A stretch of 64,000 nt of DNA from Solea solea (lineage: Eukaryota; Chordata; Actinopteri; Pleuronectiformes; Soleidae): assembly GCF_958295425.1 (NCBI RefSeq), contig NC_081154.1:4375139-4439138 (forward strand), written 5' to 3'. Below the pieces are notes generated by a model that did not search any database, was not told the origin of the DNA, and was given only the letters and a program-made list of their open reading frames with translations. Each line of letters starts with the position of its first letter. Within the stretch, counting starts at the first letter, position 1. A program made the translations under genes and the position numbers. This document shows positions 1-32,390 of the stretch, piece after piece.

Positions 1-250
1 TAGGCTAACAACCTTATGTATATTGTTTACCACTGCTTTGACAGAATGACATAACCTGTTCAATTGTGGCGCTGTGTGTGTGTAGTGTAAGTCTGTAACT
101 CAATGACATCCAACCCTGCTATATTTAATTATCAGCAGACCAACCTCAAATCAATGACAATGACGAAATGTGATCTGGGACTAAAATGTAGATATTGTGA
201 GATGCATCTCTGTCTTCCCAGTGATGTCAATGATTTGAAGGAATGTTTAA

Positions 251-6728
<6,478 letters not shown>

Positions 6729-7565
6729 GGGGACGTGGACTGGGACCGAACGCTGCCACCACTGCGACACGTCGGTCCCAGGATGAGTTGGATTTTTTTT
6801 AAAAGAGGAAAACAAACATTCTATTGCATAAGGACATTTGGTCAAGGAAAAAATCTAATTGTGTGGAATGATGATGATAATTTGGTTATTCTTTCTTCAC
6901 AGTGTCTAAAGGATACCGAAAGATCATTACAGAAAAAGGAAAAAAAAAGAAAAAAAAAAAGATTACAGTTTTGTCAGTGTTTTATTTATCAATGTTAAGG
7001 TTGGAGCGCCACTGCTACATTAACAGAAACCACAATAATAAAAACTGGACTTATTTGTTCCAAATGTATGTGTGAATAATCTCACTGTTTGTTTTGGTTC
7101 TGCTGCATGATGGCCGAGAGCATTTACATTTGAGATAAAAAGCATCTGTGGCTGACGAGGAATAAATCCAATCCCATGTATTCTTCAATTGTAAAGACTG
7201 CGATGACTATGTTTCTCTCTCTCCTTTGGTCCGATTGTAGATATCATCAATAGAAAAATCTGTACTCATGTACATGCCCTTGACCAAAATTGACCACAAC
7301 AGAGGAACTGTTCACAATCTGGTGCACTGTTTTTGTTTTTTATTTTGTGGGGTTTTTTTCCTTCCTTTTTCTCTCTTTTTTTTGTTTTTTTTTTAGGTCG
7401 GATCCACTAGAGGTCGCTAGAGCATTGTACAGAAAACCGTTTTGACAGCTTGTTATTACAAGAGACATGAAGTCAGCAGATGAAACCAAACTGTCATTTA
7501 ATTTGGGATCTTGAGCTTTGCGATTGTGGATCTGTTAATAATAAATTGTTTAAGAATATAGCTCT
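6729..7565 (+). other. cops3: COPS3 3' UTR with three candidate poly(A) signals
   Basis: AT-rich, non-coding sequence follows the COPS3 stop. AATAAA hexamers occur at 7037-7042, 7161-7166 and 7540-7545, so alternative 3' ends are possible. A long A/G-rich run lies near 6938-6960 and a T-rich run near 7374-7395. The most distal signal is about 150 bases before the USP22 promoter CCAAT boxes, so the two genes are packed closely. The true cleavage site is not determinable from sequence alone. Confidence 0.6.
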
Positions 7566-7699
7566 GATTTACTATTACTATTATTATTATTATTATTTGT
7601 AATCTCTCTGTGTAAAAAAAAATGCTTCGTAACGTGCTTGTGATGTGAATTTCCCATTCACTCTTTTGATTGTCATATTGGACAATTCGTGGTTGATGG

Positions 7700-8259
7700 T
7701 GAAGCGGATTCGCGGTTCAGCCAATCAGCGTCCTCCCATGGGCGGATGTGGTTTGCGGGGAAATCGCACCAATCACAGCGCGGCGTCTTCCTCGCGAGGG
7801 CGGTGCTTAGCCGCTCAAAGGAAAGTTGGCACACATCAGTCACGCGCCGCTCTCCGCTCTCATTGGTCCACCATTTTGAGTGAGGTGGGTCTTGACGCTC
7901 ACCGAGTAAGCCACTGTTGAAATTCCAATGCTAACTAACTTTAGCCAGCGTGCTAACATGTAACAGTGAATTTTGAGAATCTGCTTTCATTGCGCTATTG
8001 TGGACTTGAGTGTTAGTTCGTCTCCACTTGGGGCGGATATTCAAATAAACACAATCGTCTTGATGTGTGCTACTGCGCGTGTCTCCGTTACCGCAGCCAG
8101 GTCATGTCCAGTTAGCCAGAACGCGGCAGTTGCTGGATAACGAACCTGGCAGGCGAGCTAGCCAGCCAGCCAGCCCATTCGGGACTGGGTCTGCGCGGAG
8201 GGATTTGTGCAGGATTTGTCGCCCGGAGAGGACGCCAAAAGCCGGATGCTGTGACTACC
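7700..8259 (+). promoter_or_regulatory. usp22: USP22 promoter and 5' UTR (CCAAT-box cluster, GC-rich)
   Basis: Base composition turns GC- and CpG-rich here, unlike the flanking AT-rich DNA. Three CCAAT boxes are visible: CCAAT at 7721-7725, CCAAT at 7769-7773, and the reverse form ATTGG at 7862-7866. This arrangement is typical of NF-Y-driven, TATA-less housekeeping promoters. No TATA box was seen. The start of transcription is unknown; it probably lies between about 7870 and 8100. If it lies upstream of 8063, the leader carries a short upstream ORF (ATG at 8063, about 25 codons) before the main ATG at 8260. A small CCAG tandem repeat sits near 8160. Confidence 0.6.
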
Positions 8260-22075
<13,816 letters not shown>

Positions 22076-24148
22076 TCGCCTCCATCAGCGCAGCTCGCAG
22101 GACAGAAAGAGGGACGACGCGAGGAGGAAGGAGTTGCATGGGAACAGGTAACGGGAGACATCAGAGAGGTGAAGGAAACACAAACACAAGCCTACCTGAA
22201 TCGTTTCGCGCTTGCAGCTCTCACTCTTAACATGGAACCACCTTTGCTCACACACTATAATCCAGTCTGTATGACACTCCAGGCCGAACGATCTCTTCTT
22301 AACTGTGGGCGGAAAATACAAGAAAACTGGGAGGATGTTTTTTGTTCGGGCACTGAAGGAATATTGTATCTCTTTCGCTGGATTTCAGGGGATTAAAAGA
22401 AGAAAGCCGCTGTGATAATCTGCTACGTGAGCGGAAATACTGAAACGGAAAGATGGGCAGATTTTTTTTTTGTTTGTTTGTTTTTTTTAAACCGTAGTTG
22501 ATCTGGGGAAGGTTTACATGATCACGAATGCTGTTCTTCACCAGTGTCCTGCTTCACGCTCACACGGCTGCATATATTTACACCTAAGGGTGCTAAGAAA
22601 CAGAACCTACTCCTTTTTTTCACACTCACACTCCTCCAAATGACCAAATATTTCAAATATAGAAGTGGAATGATGCATTTTGTGAAAATGCAAACAAACA
22701 AAAAAAAGAAAAACAGTAACATAACTCATGGTGTTATGAATATTGTAAAGGGAAAAAAGTTTATTCCGATTATTACTTGTGACTCTGTGGTCATTGGATG
22801 CTTAAGAAAACTTTTTTTTTTTTTTCCCTCAACAAGTCCACAAAGGATCTGTTCTTCTCTGCCTTGCTGCTTCCAACAGTCACAGTGGGAAATAGACGAC
22901 ACAGGAAATAATATTATATTTTTATACATAGTTTTGTTTACGATTCTTTCATTCTCCCAGAAGGGTCACTTTGTTTGTCTGTGTTTCGTGCTGTTAAAGT
23001 AATAGTTCAGGGTTTTTTGTTTTGTTTTTTTTTTTGAAGTCTTGTTGTACGAGGGAAAGACACTGATGCACTGTGCTCTTGCGCCTAGAACCCAGTTGGG
23101 TGAAACACAAGGAAAAACAGATTTTAGCCACTTTAAGGCCCTGGTATACTTCCTACACCATAACGCGGACCATGGTATACTCGTGTGTCAGGGTCCTGTA
23201 GTATCACGTGCTGCACATTGATGGCGCAGTTTGTGCACAGAAGTATACCAGGGGAGACTCTTAATAAAGTCATTGTCTGCTTAGGTCTCTGATATTTTAG
23301 GAATATGTTTAATCTTGCCGTTATTGACCAGAAACTGAAGTTCTGTAAACGACTCACTCTGCCACACCAAACTCCATGGAGAAAATCGGCGATTTTAGGC
23401 TTGTGTCCACACTGGCGCTGCTGGTCTACCGCCGCCCCGTTTGATAAGTTTGTGTCACGTGGGTAAATCGGAAGTAAGTATTTAAATAACAGAGGTCACA
23501 AAATGACACTTTTGAACTTAGTGGAGGAGGCGGCAGTGGATTAACCGCTCCTGCGTGCTGTTAAGTGTAAAATCACTGATTTTCTACATGGGCTTTGGTG
23601 CGGGGAGTGGGAAAGCAACACTACCTTCAGTTTGCAGTTAGATGAGGCTGTCTGACAGCAAGATAAAGCGGGAAACATGTTCTTAAGCGAGGGCAGAGTC
23701 TTTAGAACAATGGCTAAAGTTAGTTTGTTCTTGTCGGCAGCCATGCAAACATCTGCGTCTCAGGCTGGTCCCTGGTCCAGGGTCTGTGCTGATGGATGTG
23801 TCACTACATCATACAACCACACTTCCAAAAAAATCAGAACTTAACCTGTTAATCATGTTTTTGTAAAAAAAAAAAAAAAAAAAAGTGCTAATAATCTTCA
23901 CCAACCTGCTGCTAAAGCGGTTTTTGTTTGTTTTATTTTTATTTTTATTTTGTGGGGGGGTGGGGGTTTAATCTTAGACGTTACAGACACATAATCGTCA
24001 CGTTGTCATGATGCTATTTCAGGTAAATGGCAAAAAAAAAAAGAATCAAAAAGAGGAAGATGTTATTTAAAGGGTCAGAAGCCTGATTTTACAGTGTTAA
24101 CTGTCAGCCGCATGTCGCTCTAATTCGGTGTGTTTGTATATACAGTAT

Positions 24149-24179
<31 letters not shown>

Positions 24180-24712
24180 CACGTGAATGTGCCCTGGAAA
24201 GGGGAGAAAAAAAAAATCTCAGTGTAAGTGAGTTTGTATAATATGTTATTACGTATATCAAAGGATAGAGGAGGGAAAAGATGTGTGTGTTTGTGCGTGT
24301 TCCTGTTTGTATGCACGTGTGTCGTGCGCGTGCGTGCGTATGTAAACCCGTATGTTCGTGTACTGAATCAGTACTTTGCATTCAGCATGCCGTCTGAGCT
24401 GGGTATCACAGTTTGATAGGATTTTTTTTGTTTGTTTGTTTTTTCCACATGTTAATGATGTATGTAAAGGTATATATATATATATATATATGTACAGTTT
24501 ATATGTACGAGACAAAATGGTGAAACCTCAAAAGTCGATTTTTGTTCTGCTACATTGCTGGGGGTGGGAGGGCGTAATCCAAGGAAACTTGTCATTCCTC
24601 ACTCACTCACACAGACACACACACACACACACACACGTACGTAACTGCTGCAAGAACTGGACACAGTGACGGAAAGACACTCAAAATAAAGAAAAATCTA
24701 TATCTGTAAAGT
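22076..24712 (+). other. usp22: USP22 3' UTR (probable) ending at poly(A) signal
   Basis: About 2.6 kb of open, non-coding DNA follows the USP22 stop. An AATAAA hexamer lies at 24685-24690, followed by a T-rich stretch at about 24712. Vertebrate USP22 transcripts are known for a long 3' UTR, so this extent is plausible but is inferred. It contains poly-T and poly-A runs, a (GT)n run at about 24149-24180, (TA)n at 24471-24491, (CA)n at about 24615-24636, and a 115-bp inverted-repeat element at 23139-23253. TNFRSF13B converges on it from the other strand, starting about 1.2 kb further on. Confidence 0.55.
23139..23253. mobile_element. 115-bp MITE-like element with perfect 14-bp terminal inverted repeats
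   Basis: The left end CCCTGGTATACTTC (23139-23152) is the exact reverse complement of 23240-23253. There is no coding capacity between the ends. It looks like a small non-autonomous DNA transposon that landed in the USP22 3' UTR. The family was not identified and no target-site duplication was convincing. Confidence 0.65.
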
Positions 24713-25896
24713 TTTTTTCTCTGTCGCTTTATTTTAACTCGAAAGTGGTAGAAGTGAAATAGACTTACATTCTTTAATATTACACATGCATGCACAATAT
24801 TATGTGTAGATTTATATATATATATATAATATATATATATATATGTACACCTGAGGACGACATTGTTATTATAAGTATTTCCCAAGTACTGTTAAACATC
24901 CTACTTTTAACTGTTATTTGACTTTGCACACAGAAATGAAATTATTCCACAAAAACAAAGAACTGACCCCTTTTTCTTGAGCCATAGCACACACTACTGT
25001 TGTGTGCACTGATGTGCTTCACTTTGTCATGCTCTTAACTTTTAAAATCAAGTTAGTCTCCCAATTTTACACATAGTATAAAATCTCCAGTAACCTGGAG
25101 AAGGAGTATGCACACTGGATGGATGGTCCTTTGCTCAGATGAGGCAAAACTAGAGCTCTGTGGCCACAGAGACATGTGTGCTTATGTTTGAAAGTCTTTA
25201 CTCTGGGAGCTAATACTTTCGTCCTCAGCTGTACATGTGCAAGAAAGTTGAAGCCCTGATAAATGATTAAGTAGACCTTAAACATTTTGGCGCCCCCCAG
25301 TGGGGATTCCGAGTACGTGACTTGATGTGCATCACTGAAATTGACAGGTAATAATATAAAGTTCTCAAGTATTTCTTTGTCGCCAAGAGTTTTAATTCAG
25401 TTTGCACTTGAGATATATTTGTGTTTGTGGTGTGTTTTCTTTTGCTTCGGTGGAAAACGACGTGTCTGACGATGACGATGTGATGGTCTTGTGAGGTAGT
25501 TGGTGATTGGCCGTTCAGGCTCTGCATGTTTGCATGTAGGTGGAGTTATAACTGAGAAACACATCGTCCGACGTGTGTTGTTGTTGTTTCCATTCCACTG
25601 TGTTCCTTTTTGGATAATGACGAGTATGAGACTGGACTGCACAAACAAACCCTTCATCAGCTCATTTCTCACAACGTCCCTGTCTGCTTTTGTCTCATTT
25701 GTTTGTTTGTTCTTAAAAGCCTTTCTCATAATTATAGACATTGATGGATTCCTGCTGTTGCCGCTCATTGAGAGGTTAATGGTGGAGTTACAATTAAAGG
25801 CGACGCACCTCATTTAAACTCCCAAAGTTTCAGGATCAGCTGCAAGACAACTGCAGGATGACACTCTCTGGTGTGTTGGAAGCATCTTTATGCACT
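24713..25896. other. Convergent spacer between USP22 and TNFRSF13B
   Basis: This stretch holds a (TA)n block at about 24812-24844 and otherwise unremarkable AT-rich sequence. It must contain the 3' UTR of TNFRSF13B on the minus strand, but I could not pick a clear AATAAA for it. No coding exon was recognised. Confidence 0.5.
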
Positions 25897-28240
25897 CTAG
25901 TTTCCCTGTGAGGCACTTTGATCCGAAAGGCAACAAATGGACGTCAAGCCAGTGTTGCACGCCCCCCGAAATCCAGACGTGTGAAGGCCACCGTCGGTCC
26001 AGAGAGGCCTGTCGTCCTGGATCGCTTGAGGAAGTGCAGCGGGCTGGTGGAGAGCGGATGACACCTTCGGTGGCCTGTCGTTGTCTCTCAGGTCTGGGAA
26101 GCAGTGGACACACACGCACGTCTCTGTCGGGCTGGATTTATCCAACGCCGCCCGTTGCTCGGTTGGATGCCTTGAAGTCGTCAAACAATCTGCAGACGTA
26201 GAGAGAACGATGTGAGATGCTAAGATAATCAATTTAAAGACTCAAGACTAATTAAACCATCAATGCCGCGTGGTCTAAAGCAGGACTGTGCAATTACAAA
26301 CTCAGTTGGGCTGCGTTTTTCAAACCAAGAAATTGAGCTGGGCCAGACACTTTCTGCAGCAGGTGAGGACTAATTGAAAACGTACATCAAAAATATTTTG
26401 GTCACGCCGGTCCTTTGCGTAAAAAAGTGCCCAGTATTAATTAGCCATAACTATTTTTACAGTGCATAAAATCAAAAAGTGCGCACGATATTAGAAATTG
26501 TGTCTTAAACATAAGTCATAAACGACCCACAAACATACGAAAGAACTAATCCTGCGATCAAACCCCATCTGACGACTGTAGGAATCTTTTGAGGAACAGT
26601 GAAAAGTGTTCCTCTCGTTATTTCTATTGGAACCACCGCAGGCTGGGCCACTTAGATGTTTGGTTATGGGCCGCATGTGGCCCTCGAGCCACCATTTTAC
26701 TAGACTGGGTCTAAAGCAACTCCAGGCATGAGGCACGAAAGCACTGGATTTAGGTGTTTGAATTAATCATAGGTGTTTTCTGGGTCATTATATCAATTAA
26801 TCCGTTCATAGTTTCCCTTTTAAGAGCCAGGTGCACCTGTGTCTGGCACACTGGATGCAGAAAATCATCTATGGTTGCAGCAAGAACCCTTCACTGAAGG
26901 ATTGGTACGTAGTCTTTAACTGGTGGACCTTCTCTGTCTCCATCAGCAATTAGACTGGAAGGTCTCCAACCTTTAGAGGTTAGTGCCGGCTGTCTCTGTG
27001 GCACGCCGACCTCCTCTCCAGGAAGGACCGCTCGCTCTCGCTTGTGCGTCGTCGCCTTGGCTGCGAGAGTGGCCGTCTTGCCTCTGGACCTCCTCAGGAA
27101 GACCGTCAAGGCCAAAGAAAAGCTGGAAAAGAGCAGCAGCAAACACAGAGCCAGCAGGGAGTAGAGCAAGACGGTGGTGGTTTCGTCCAGGGAGACGGGA
27201 GGTGAGAGGTCCCCGGGGCGCCGCAGGCGTGAGGTCACCTTAAGTGTTTTTGAGGTCCCGAGCGGTGATGTAGCTGAGAGGGGAAAGACGGGGAAGAATA
27301 ATGGCTTTTTATTCGTCTGAATCATTGGGGGGGGGAAAGACCTTTAAAGATTCAAGTGCTGATGCTTTTGACTGCTGTGAGATATCAGGGGATTTCCACC
27401 GAAAGTGACATGGTGAAAACCTCGCTGAGATCAGGTTTGTTTGTGATGAATAATGTTGTTTCTGGAAAGTTGAATAGTTTTTGTCATCAGATGTGTGCTT
27501 CTCACTTTTAGTTAGTAAGAACTATAAATGCTGTATATGGATATGACTTTTGAAAGATGCGGCGTCCCGTCCCGTCAAGTACATTTTCAGGAGAAGTGGT
27601 AGAAGACGGCTGAATGGACCTCATCACCAACATTGATCAAAAACACAAAAAGTGTAGTCATGTACTTACTGAGGCAGTGCTGCGAGCACTGTGGTGGATG
27701 TCTGCCACAGATTTCAGCGCACTTTATACATTGCTTGAGCAGCCGGTCGTAGTAGTGGCCAGGCAGTTTCTTGCAGTGAGCAGACGCTGCAACAGGAAGC
27801 GGAAGTTTTGCACATGATACGCTGAATTCACGTCTGTCCTGTTTCTTGAATTCTGTCGCAGCAGATGTAGATATGCAAACGATAGTGGCAGAGAAAGTCA
27901 AGGAGGTAGTGAGCCAATTTAGCCATATTAGTCATATCGGCAGATCTGTCCGTTCCGATATCAAAGAATACATTTCAAAGCAATTATCGCGCTGATAATA
28001 TAGTGCATCCCCACGCTGGAGCTTTAAGATCAACAGAACAACCGCTAACCACTTCAGTGCCAGACACTTTCCCCATGACCTCTGACCTTGTGTCTGTGTG
28101 TGTGTGTGTGTGTAGGTGCACTCACCACAGTAACTGATGCATCTGGTGGGGACTTGTGTCCACTGGCAGGCCACCTGACAGTGGATACATGTTTTGACCA
28201 AAAGATCCCGGTACTGACCCTCGGGGCAGCTTCCACCCAT
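25897..28240 (-). CDS. tnfrsf13b: TNF receptor superfamily member 13B (TACI), four recognised coding exons
   Basis: This is a type III membrane receptor for the B-cell cytokines BAFF and APRIL. Coding exons on the minus strand, in order: 28240-28126, 27786-27670, 27273-26971, 26189-25897; all junctions are phase 1 and total 828 nt, 275 residues (human about 293). CRD1 (residues 5-38) starts SCPEGQYRD, like mammalian SCPEEQYWD. CRD2 (43-76) contains YDRLL, the DxL ligand motif, and ends ICGRHPPQCSQHC. Each CRD has six Cys. No signal peptide is seen, as expected for TACI. The membrane span is about residues 111-137, followed by basic RRSRGK. The last exon carries ETCVCVHCFPD (201-211), matching the human tail ETCSFCFPE, which secures the gene and the exon. 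Two CRDs rule against BCMA. The start is the least certain part: an in-frame TGA lies just upstream of ATG 28240, but an acceptor between them (gacag/TTATC) could join an unseen upstream exon. Confidence 0.9.
26281..26707. mobile_element. hAT-like element with perfect 8-bp duplication inside a TNFRSF13B intron
   Basis: Left end CAGGACTGTGCAATTAC; right end ...CATTTTACTAGACTG, preceded by the common GGGCCGCATGTGGCCC motif. GTCTAAAG flanks it at 26273-26280 and 26709-26716. It occupies most of the intron between the membrane exon and the tail exon of TACI, so it was inserted without disturbing the coding exons. Confidence 0.75.
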
Positions 28241-28264
28241 CAGCCCCGATAACTGTCACGCTGA

Positions 28265-28299
<35 letters not shown>

Positions 28300-29245
28300 G
28301 GGTTAAATGAGGTGGAAACAGCTGTGGCATGAGAGTGGCTATTAAGATGTGAAGCATGTTGTCATTCTGATGCACACGATAGCCGGTTTAGCTGAGGATA
28401 AGACGGAAAAAAACAGGTGGAATTGCATGTGATCGGCTGAAAGTGAGAGGGTGAGACGATCTGGCTCTGGTGTGGCAGAACCTCATTTTTTTTGAGGAAC
28501 TGGTTCACTCCTTTAAACCCTTTGATGTGAAAATGAAATAAGTCGTTTTGTACATGAGAAAACACGAGACCTCGCCTGTACTTTCTGTACTAAAACCGCT
28601 CTAATTTTGCTTTTGCTTCACGTGATCAAAGTCAACCTTTGCAGTTGCATCGTTCCAAAGTGCTTTTTTTTGTGTGTGCGCCATCTTCATTTACTCTTCA
28701 CCACTAATATATGTACTGATATTTACACATCGCTTTACTATGACACAGCAAAAGTATTCAAATGTGGACCTTGTGGTTGCAGAGATATATATTCATTTCA
28801 TTATGAGTGTGCAGTGTTAGGGATTATTCATTCAGATCTTAGCTCTAAAATTGAGATTTGAATTGTGGTTCTGGTTAAGGTCAGGGATAAACGTTAGTTT
28901 GATCCCTGAACAAAACCTAAGAATTCAGTATGTTGTTAGAGTAATCAAAGATAAAATGCTTATACTATACTCACTATTATATTGTAAGAGTGCATTGTTT
29001 TGTAGTGTGTTATTACTCTGCCAGGTCATACGACATAATATATTGAGGATTTGATGTTGTAATTTTAGGTGTTACCGTATCGTGAGAGATTAGAATGTAG
29101 TTCCGTAGTTGCTCTAACAAAAAGGGCTCCGTCTGCGTCACAGAACTTTGTATTACGATATAAATCTGATCACATTCATGCTGTGAAATGATTATTTTGG
29201 CCAAAAGACCTGGTAACTGTCCCCCCTTTTATGCTCTAGTAGGCC

Positions 29246-29345
29246 CCATGTTTCTCAAACTGTGGTACGTGTACCATCAGTGGTACAGCTTCCTCTGGTG
29301 GCACACAGGAAAATCAGAAACACTGTTTTTCTGTATATACCATAG
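29246..29345. mobile_element. End fragment of the same hAT-like family, inverted
   Basis: TTTCTCAAACTGTGGTACGT followed by GTACCATCAGTGG and GGAAAATCAGAAACACTG is the reverse complement of the right end of the copies at 5.6 and 9.3 kb. Only about 100 bases are clearly recognisable; the remaining T-rich sequence to 29.5 kb is unassigned. Confidence 0.55.
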
Positions 29346-30374
29346 GTAGAAAAAAAATCCAGTAATCTGTGCATGAAAAGCAAATAAATGCCTTTTATTT
29401 GGCGTCTGCTGACTAAAGAGACCCTTTTTTTTTTTTTTTTTTGGTGAAACTCGCTGTGAAGTTTGTCCACGCAGAACAAACTTCCATCCCCGTTCAGAAA
29501 TCATGTCTCTGTTCTCGTCCTCGCTCCGCCGAGCACTGAGTCATCGGACTGTGAAGGACACACAGATCCAGATCCTCCTCCTCCGCCCTTCACACACACA
29601 CACCCACACCCACACATTTATATCGGTCACACCCTGTTTAACACATCTCTGCGTCACTTGTGTCATGTGTCTTTATCATAATTGACAGATTTGGGGGTGT
29701 TTTTCTGTTGTTCTGATGCCGATTTTTAGAAACCAGGGCGACCCATGACCGATGTTTGATGCCGATTTCTGCAAATATATACAGTATTTTCAATATCAAA
29801 ACAACTTTTTTGATAAAAACAAAAAAAGTGTTGTTTATAATAACTGGCCAGTGCCGATTATTTAAAAAAAAGAAGCAAATATTTTCCCGATTTACGGCCC
29901 GTCCTCCCTCTAACTAGACAGGATGTGTTTTAAAGTCACCAATATTCCAAACAAAAGTTCTTAATTCTACACAAACTTAAGTCTTAAATTCAAATGATCT
30001 GTCCTCTCGTAGTCTATAGTCGTAGAGATATATTGAGATATTTTTAAGCCTCTTTTTGTGGTGTCGCCCCCATTTTCGAGGTCAAGTCTCGTCCCATTTT
30101 CAGTTTTCAGACTCAGGTTTTCCTTGCACGTTACAGACTGCACACGCGTGGCAAACATAGTTAGTCATAGAAATAAGGAGATGGCGTGAGATTAAATCAG
30201 TTCTTCTCTCACACCTTTTCAAACCTGAGAAGAGGCTAATGAATGTGAAAGATCTGATGTGGATGTCTGCTTGTGAATTGAACATTTGCTCTTCTTTATG
30301 TTGGAAAGAAACTTAAAAAAAATATACTAAACTTAATATAACATAGGTAAAAAGAGTGAGATTAAATGATACGT

Positions 30375-30718
30375 CTTATACTTCATCGAAGATGGACGAT
30401 TACCCTCATTCTTGTTGCAAAAAGTGAAGTTTGACCCTAGATTACTGCAAAAGTACACAGTAAAAGTACTTCTTATTACTTGTGTATGAAGTACAAGAGG
30501 TACTGAGTCCAATGAATGTGAAATCATAAACTACTCATACAAATTGTGTACTTTATACCTCTTCAAAGATGGACGATTAAACTAATTTGTGTTGTTGAAA
30601 GTGAAGTTTGACCCCGGATTACTCAAAAAGTACACAGTAAAATTAAAATGGCTTCGTACTGCTTGTTTATGAAGCATCAGGGGTACCGGGTCCAGTGAAA
30701 ATGGAATCATAAATACAC
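30375..30718. repeat. Two-copy tandem repeat, unit about 175 bp
   Basis: Copy 1 (30375-30535) and copy 2 (about 30551-30718) share, in order, AAGATGGACGATTA, AAAGTGAAGTTTGACCC, GATTACT, AAAAGTACACAGTAAAA, TATGAAG and AATCATAAA. Small indels separate them. It is an old local duplication of non-coding DNA. Confidence 0.75.
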
Positions 30719-31487
30719 AATGGTAAATAAAGAAAAAAATAGAACCAGTACAACTTAGTGTGTGTGTGTGTGTGTAAACTATTCAGATATATAGAATAAA
30801 GGATTAATACGTTTACAGTGGCTTGCGCCTTTTTGCCGTAGCTGCTCCATGTGCAGAGCACGAAATACATGAGATTACAAAACGACATAGATACAAATAA
30901 TCCCACTGAACAATCACAACAGAGATAGAAAAACTTCTTCTTAAGTTTCAGTCTCGTCCTCTTACGCCGTATCTCCGGTTTATATTATGAATATGTGAAT
31001 GGAACGGCAGCCAGTAATGTCATTCCAGGTCAAAGCTGTCTCATTCGGAAACAACAGAGTTCACTTTTAGTGATTGTTACATCAAATCATGGTGGAAGCA
31101 CTCACTTACCTGATGAGACTAAGAAGTGCTGGTTACAATCCTGGGTTTGAAGACGAGAGTGAGACAGACCTGTATTTCATTTCAGCATGAAAGCTCATTT
31201 GAGTATGAACTGGGACTTCCCCTATGTGTGTGTGTGTGGAGGACGACCCCCAGCACACACACACAGGTTGCCACTTTGACCCTTTACAGAGACTAAACTA
31301 AATTTAACTAGTTAATCCCTAACTTAACACCTTGGCTCTAAACTTAACCAGTTCTTCAGAAATTAGGTTCTGCCTCATTAGGACCAGGTTTTGGTCTGCA
31401 TGAGGACTGCTGATCCCAGTGTGTATCACAGGACCAACATATGGAGATGAACAACCAAGTCGTCAAAAGAATTTACAACAAATCTGC

Positions 31488-31728
31488 CCTTGATTTTGAT
31501 AAACATTGATCAATCCATCCTTGTTTAAAACCTCCAGTGGTTTAGAGTCTCCAGTTAATCTAATCTCAATCTAATCCAACCACAACTTTAAGAAGAAGAA
31601 GATAATAGAATAGCATAATTTGACCGTGCAAACTCCACACAATAACCATCTTCTGTTGAACCACCAAAACCATGCAGGGCTTCCACAGGTCCTTGAAATC
31701 CTTGAAAGTTTGTGAATTTAAGAAAATT
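31488..31728 (+). repeat. Dispersed repeat, copy 1 (partner at 51931)
   Basis: It shares with 51931-52168, in the same order and orientation, CTTGATTTTGATAAACAT, TCAATCCATCCT, TCTCAATCTAATCCAACC, CAACTTTAAGAAGAAGA, CAATAACCATCTTCT and ATCCTTGAAAGTTTGTGAAT. It ends in a CAGGGCTTCCACAGGTCCTT motif common in fish repeats. It is non-coding. Confidence 0.75.
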
Positions 31729-32137
31729 GCTCCACATTAGACATGGGTCATTGAAAGTGCAAGAAAGAAGTTGATGTTTAGGTAAATTTCTACCTAGTTC
31801 TACCTACACAAAAACCTGACATTTACCTAAATTAAATGGGGACACTGGTTCGTAACACGTACACAAGAATGTTCTCTGCTGCTTAAAACAAAAATAAGTA
31901 CAATCAAATAACAGGCTAGAGCCAAATGAGTAGAGTTTCTCTCAAATGTGCTGTGTCTCTAGACACGAGGCACATGAACACCTAAAACCAAGACTCGCCA
32001 AACATTTCTGTGCCCCGGACAGGACATGTGTCACCTCTCAGAAACATTAGACCATGCAGCACATATTTTACATTTTTATTCACTCACTTTAGAACATTTA
32101 CCGTGCTCATATTAAACAAAATGACCAGTGTTTGCGA

Positions 32138-32288
32138 CCCGGTCAGAACAAGGGCCCCGTATTTCCCTGTGTGTGTGTGTATGTGTGGGTTTTCTCCAGG
32201 TTCTCCGGCTTCCTCCCATAGTCCAAAAACATGCAATATGGGGATTAGGTAAATTGGACACTCTGTGTGAGAGTGGATGGTTGTTTAA
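32138..32288 (+). mobile_element. SINE fragment, same family as 61987-62360
   Basis: This matches the central part of the intact SINE, including GGCTTCCTCCCA, CAGTCCAAAAACATGCAAT-like sequence, GGTAAATTGGACACTC and GAGAGTGGATGGTTGTTT. The tRNA-like head and the tail are missing. An ATT-repeat block follows at about 32313-32390. Confidence 0.75.
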
Positions 32289-32312
32289 AATCCATTTTTA
32301 TAGTCTTACTTT

Positions 32313-32342
32313 TTTATTATTATTGTTATTGTTATTATTATG

Positions 32343-32378
<36 letters not shown>

Positions 32379-32390
32379 AATAATAATCAT
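32313..32390. repeat. (TTA)n/(ATA)n microsatellite
   Basis: TTA-type trinucleotide repeats with a few interruptions (GTT, GAT) end in AATAATAATAATCAT, so the last part can fold on the first. Confidence 0.9.

Noticed and set aside
24149..24846. Clustered short repeats that might suggest a CRISPR array or satellite
   Set aside because: They are plain dinucleotide microsatellites without spacers; the DNA is vertebrate.
26891..26970. Treating the 204-residue TACI read-through as the main product
   Set aside because: The separate exon at 26189-25897 carries the conserved tail motif in the matching phase, so the spliced form is preferred; read-through is kept only as a possible isoform.
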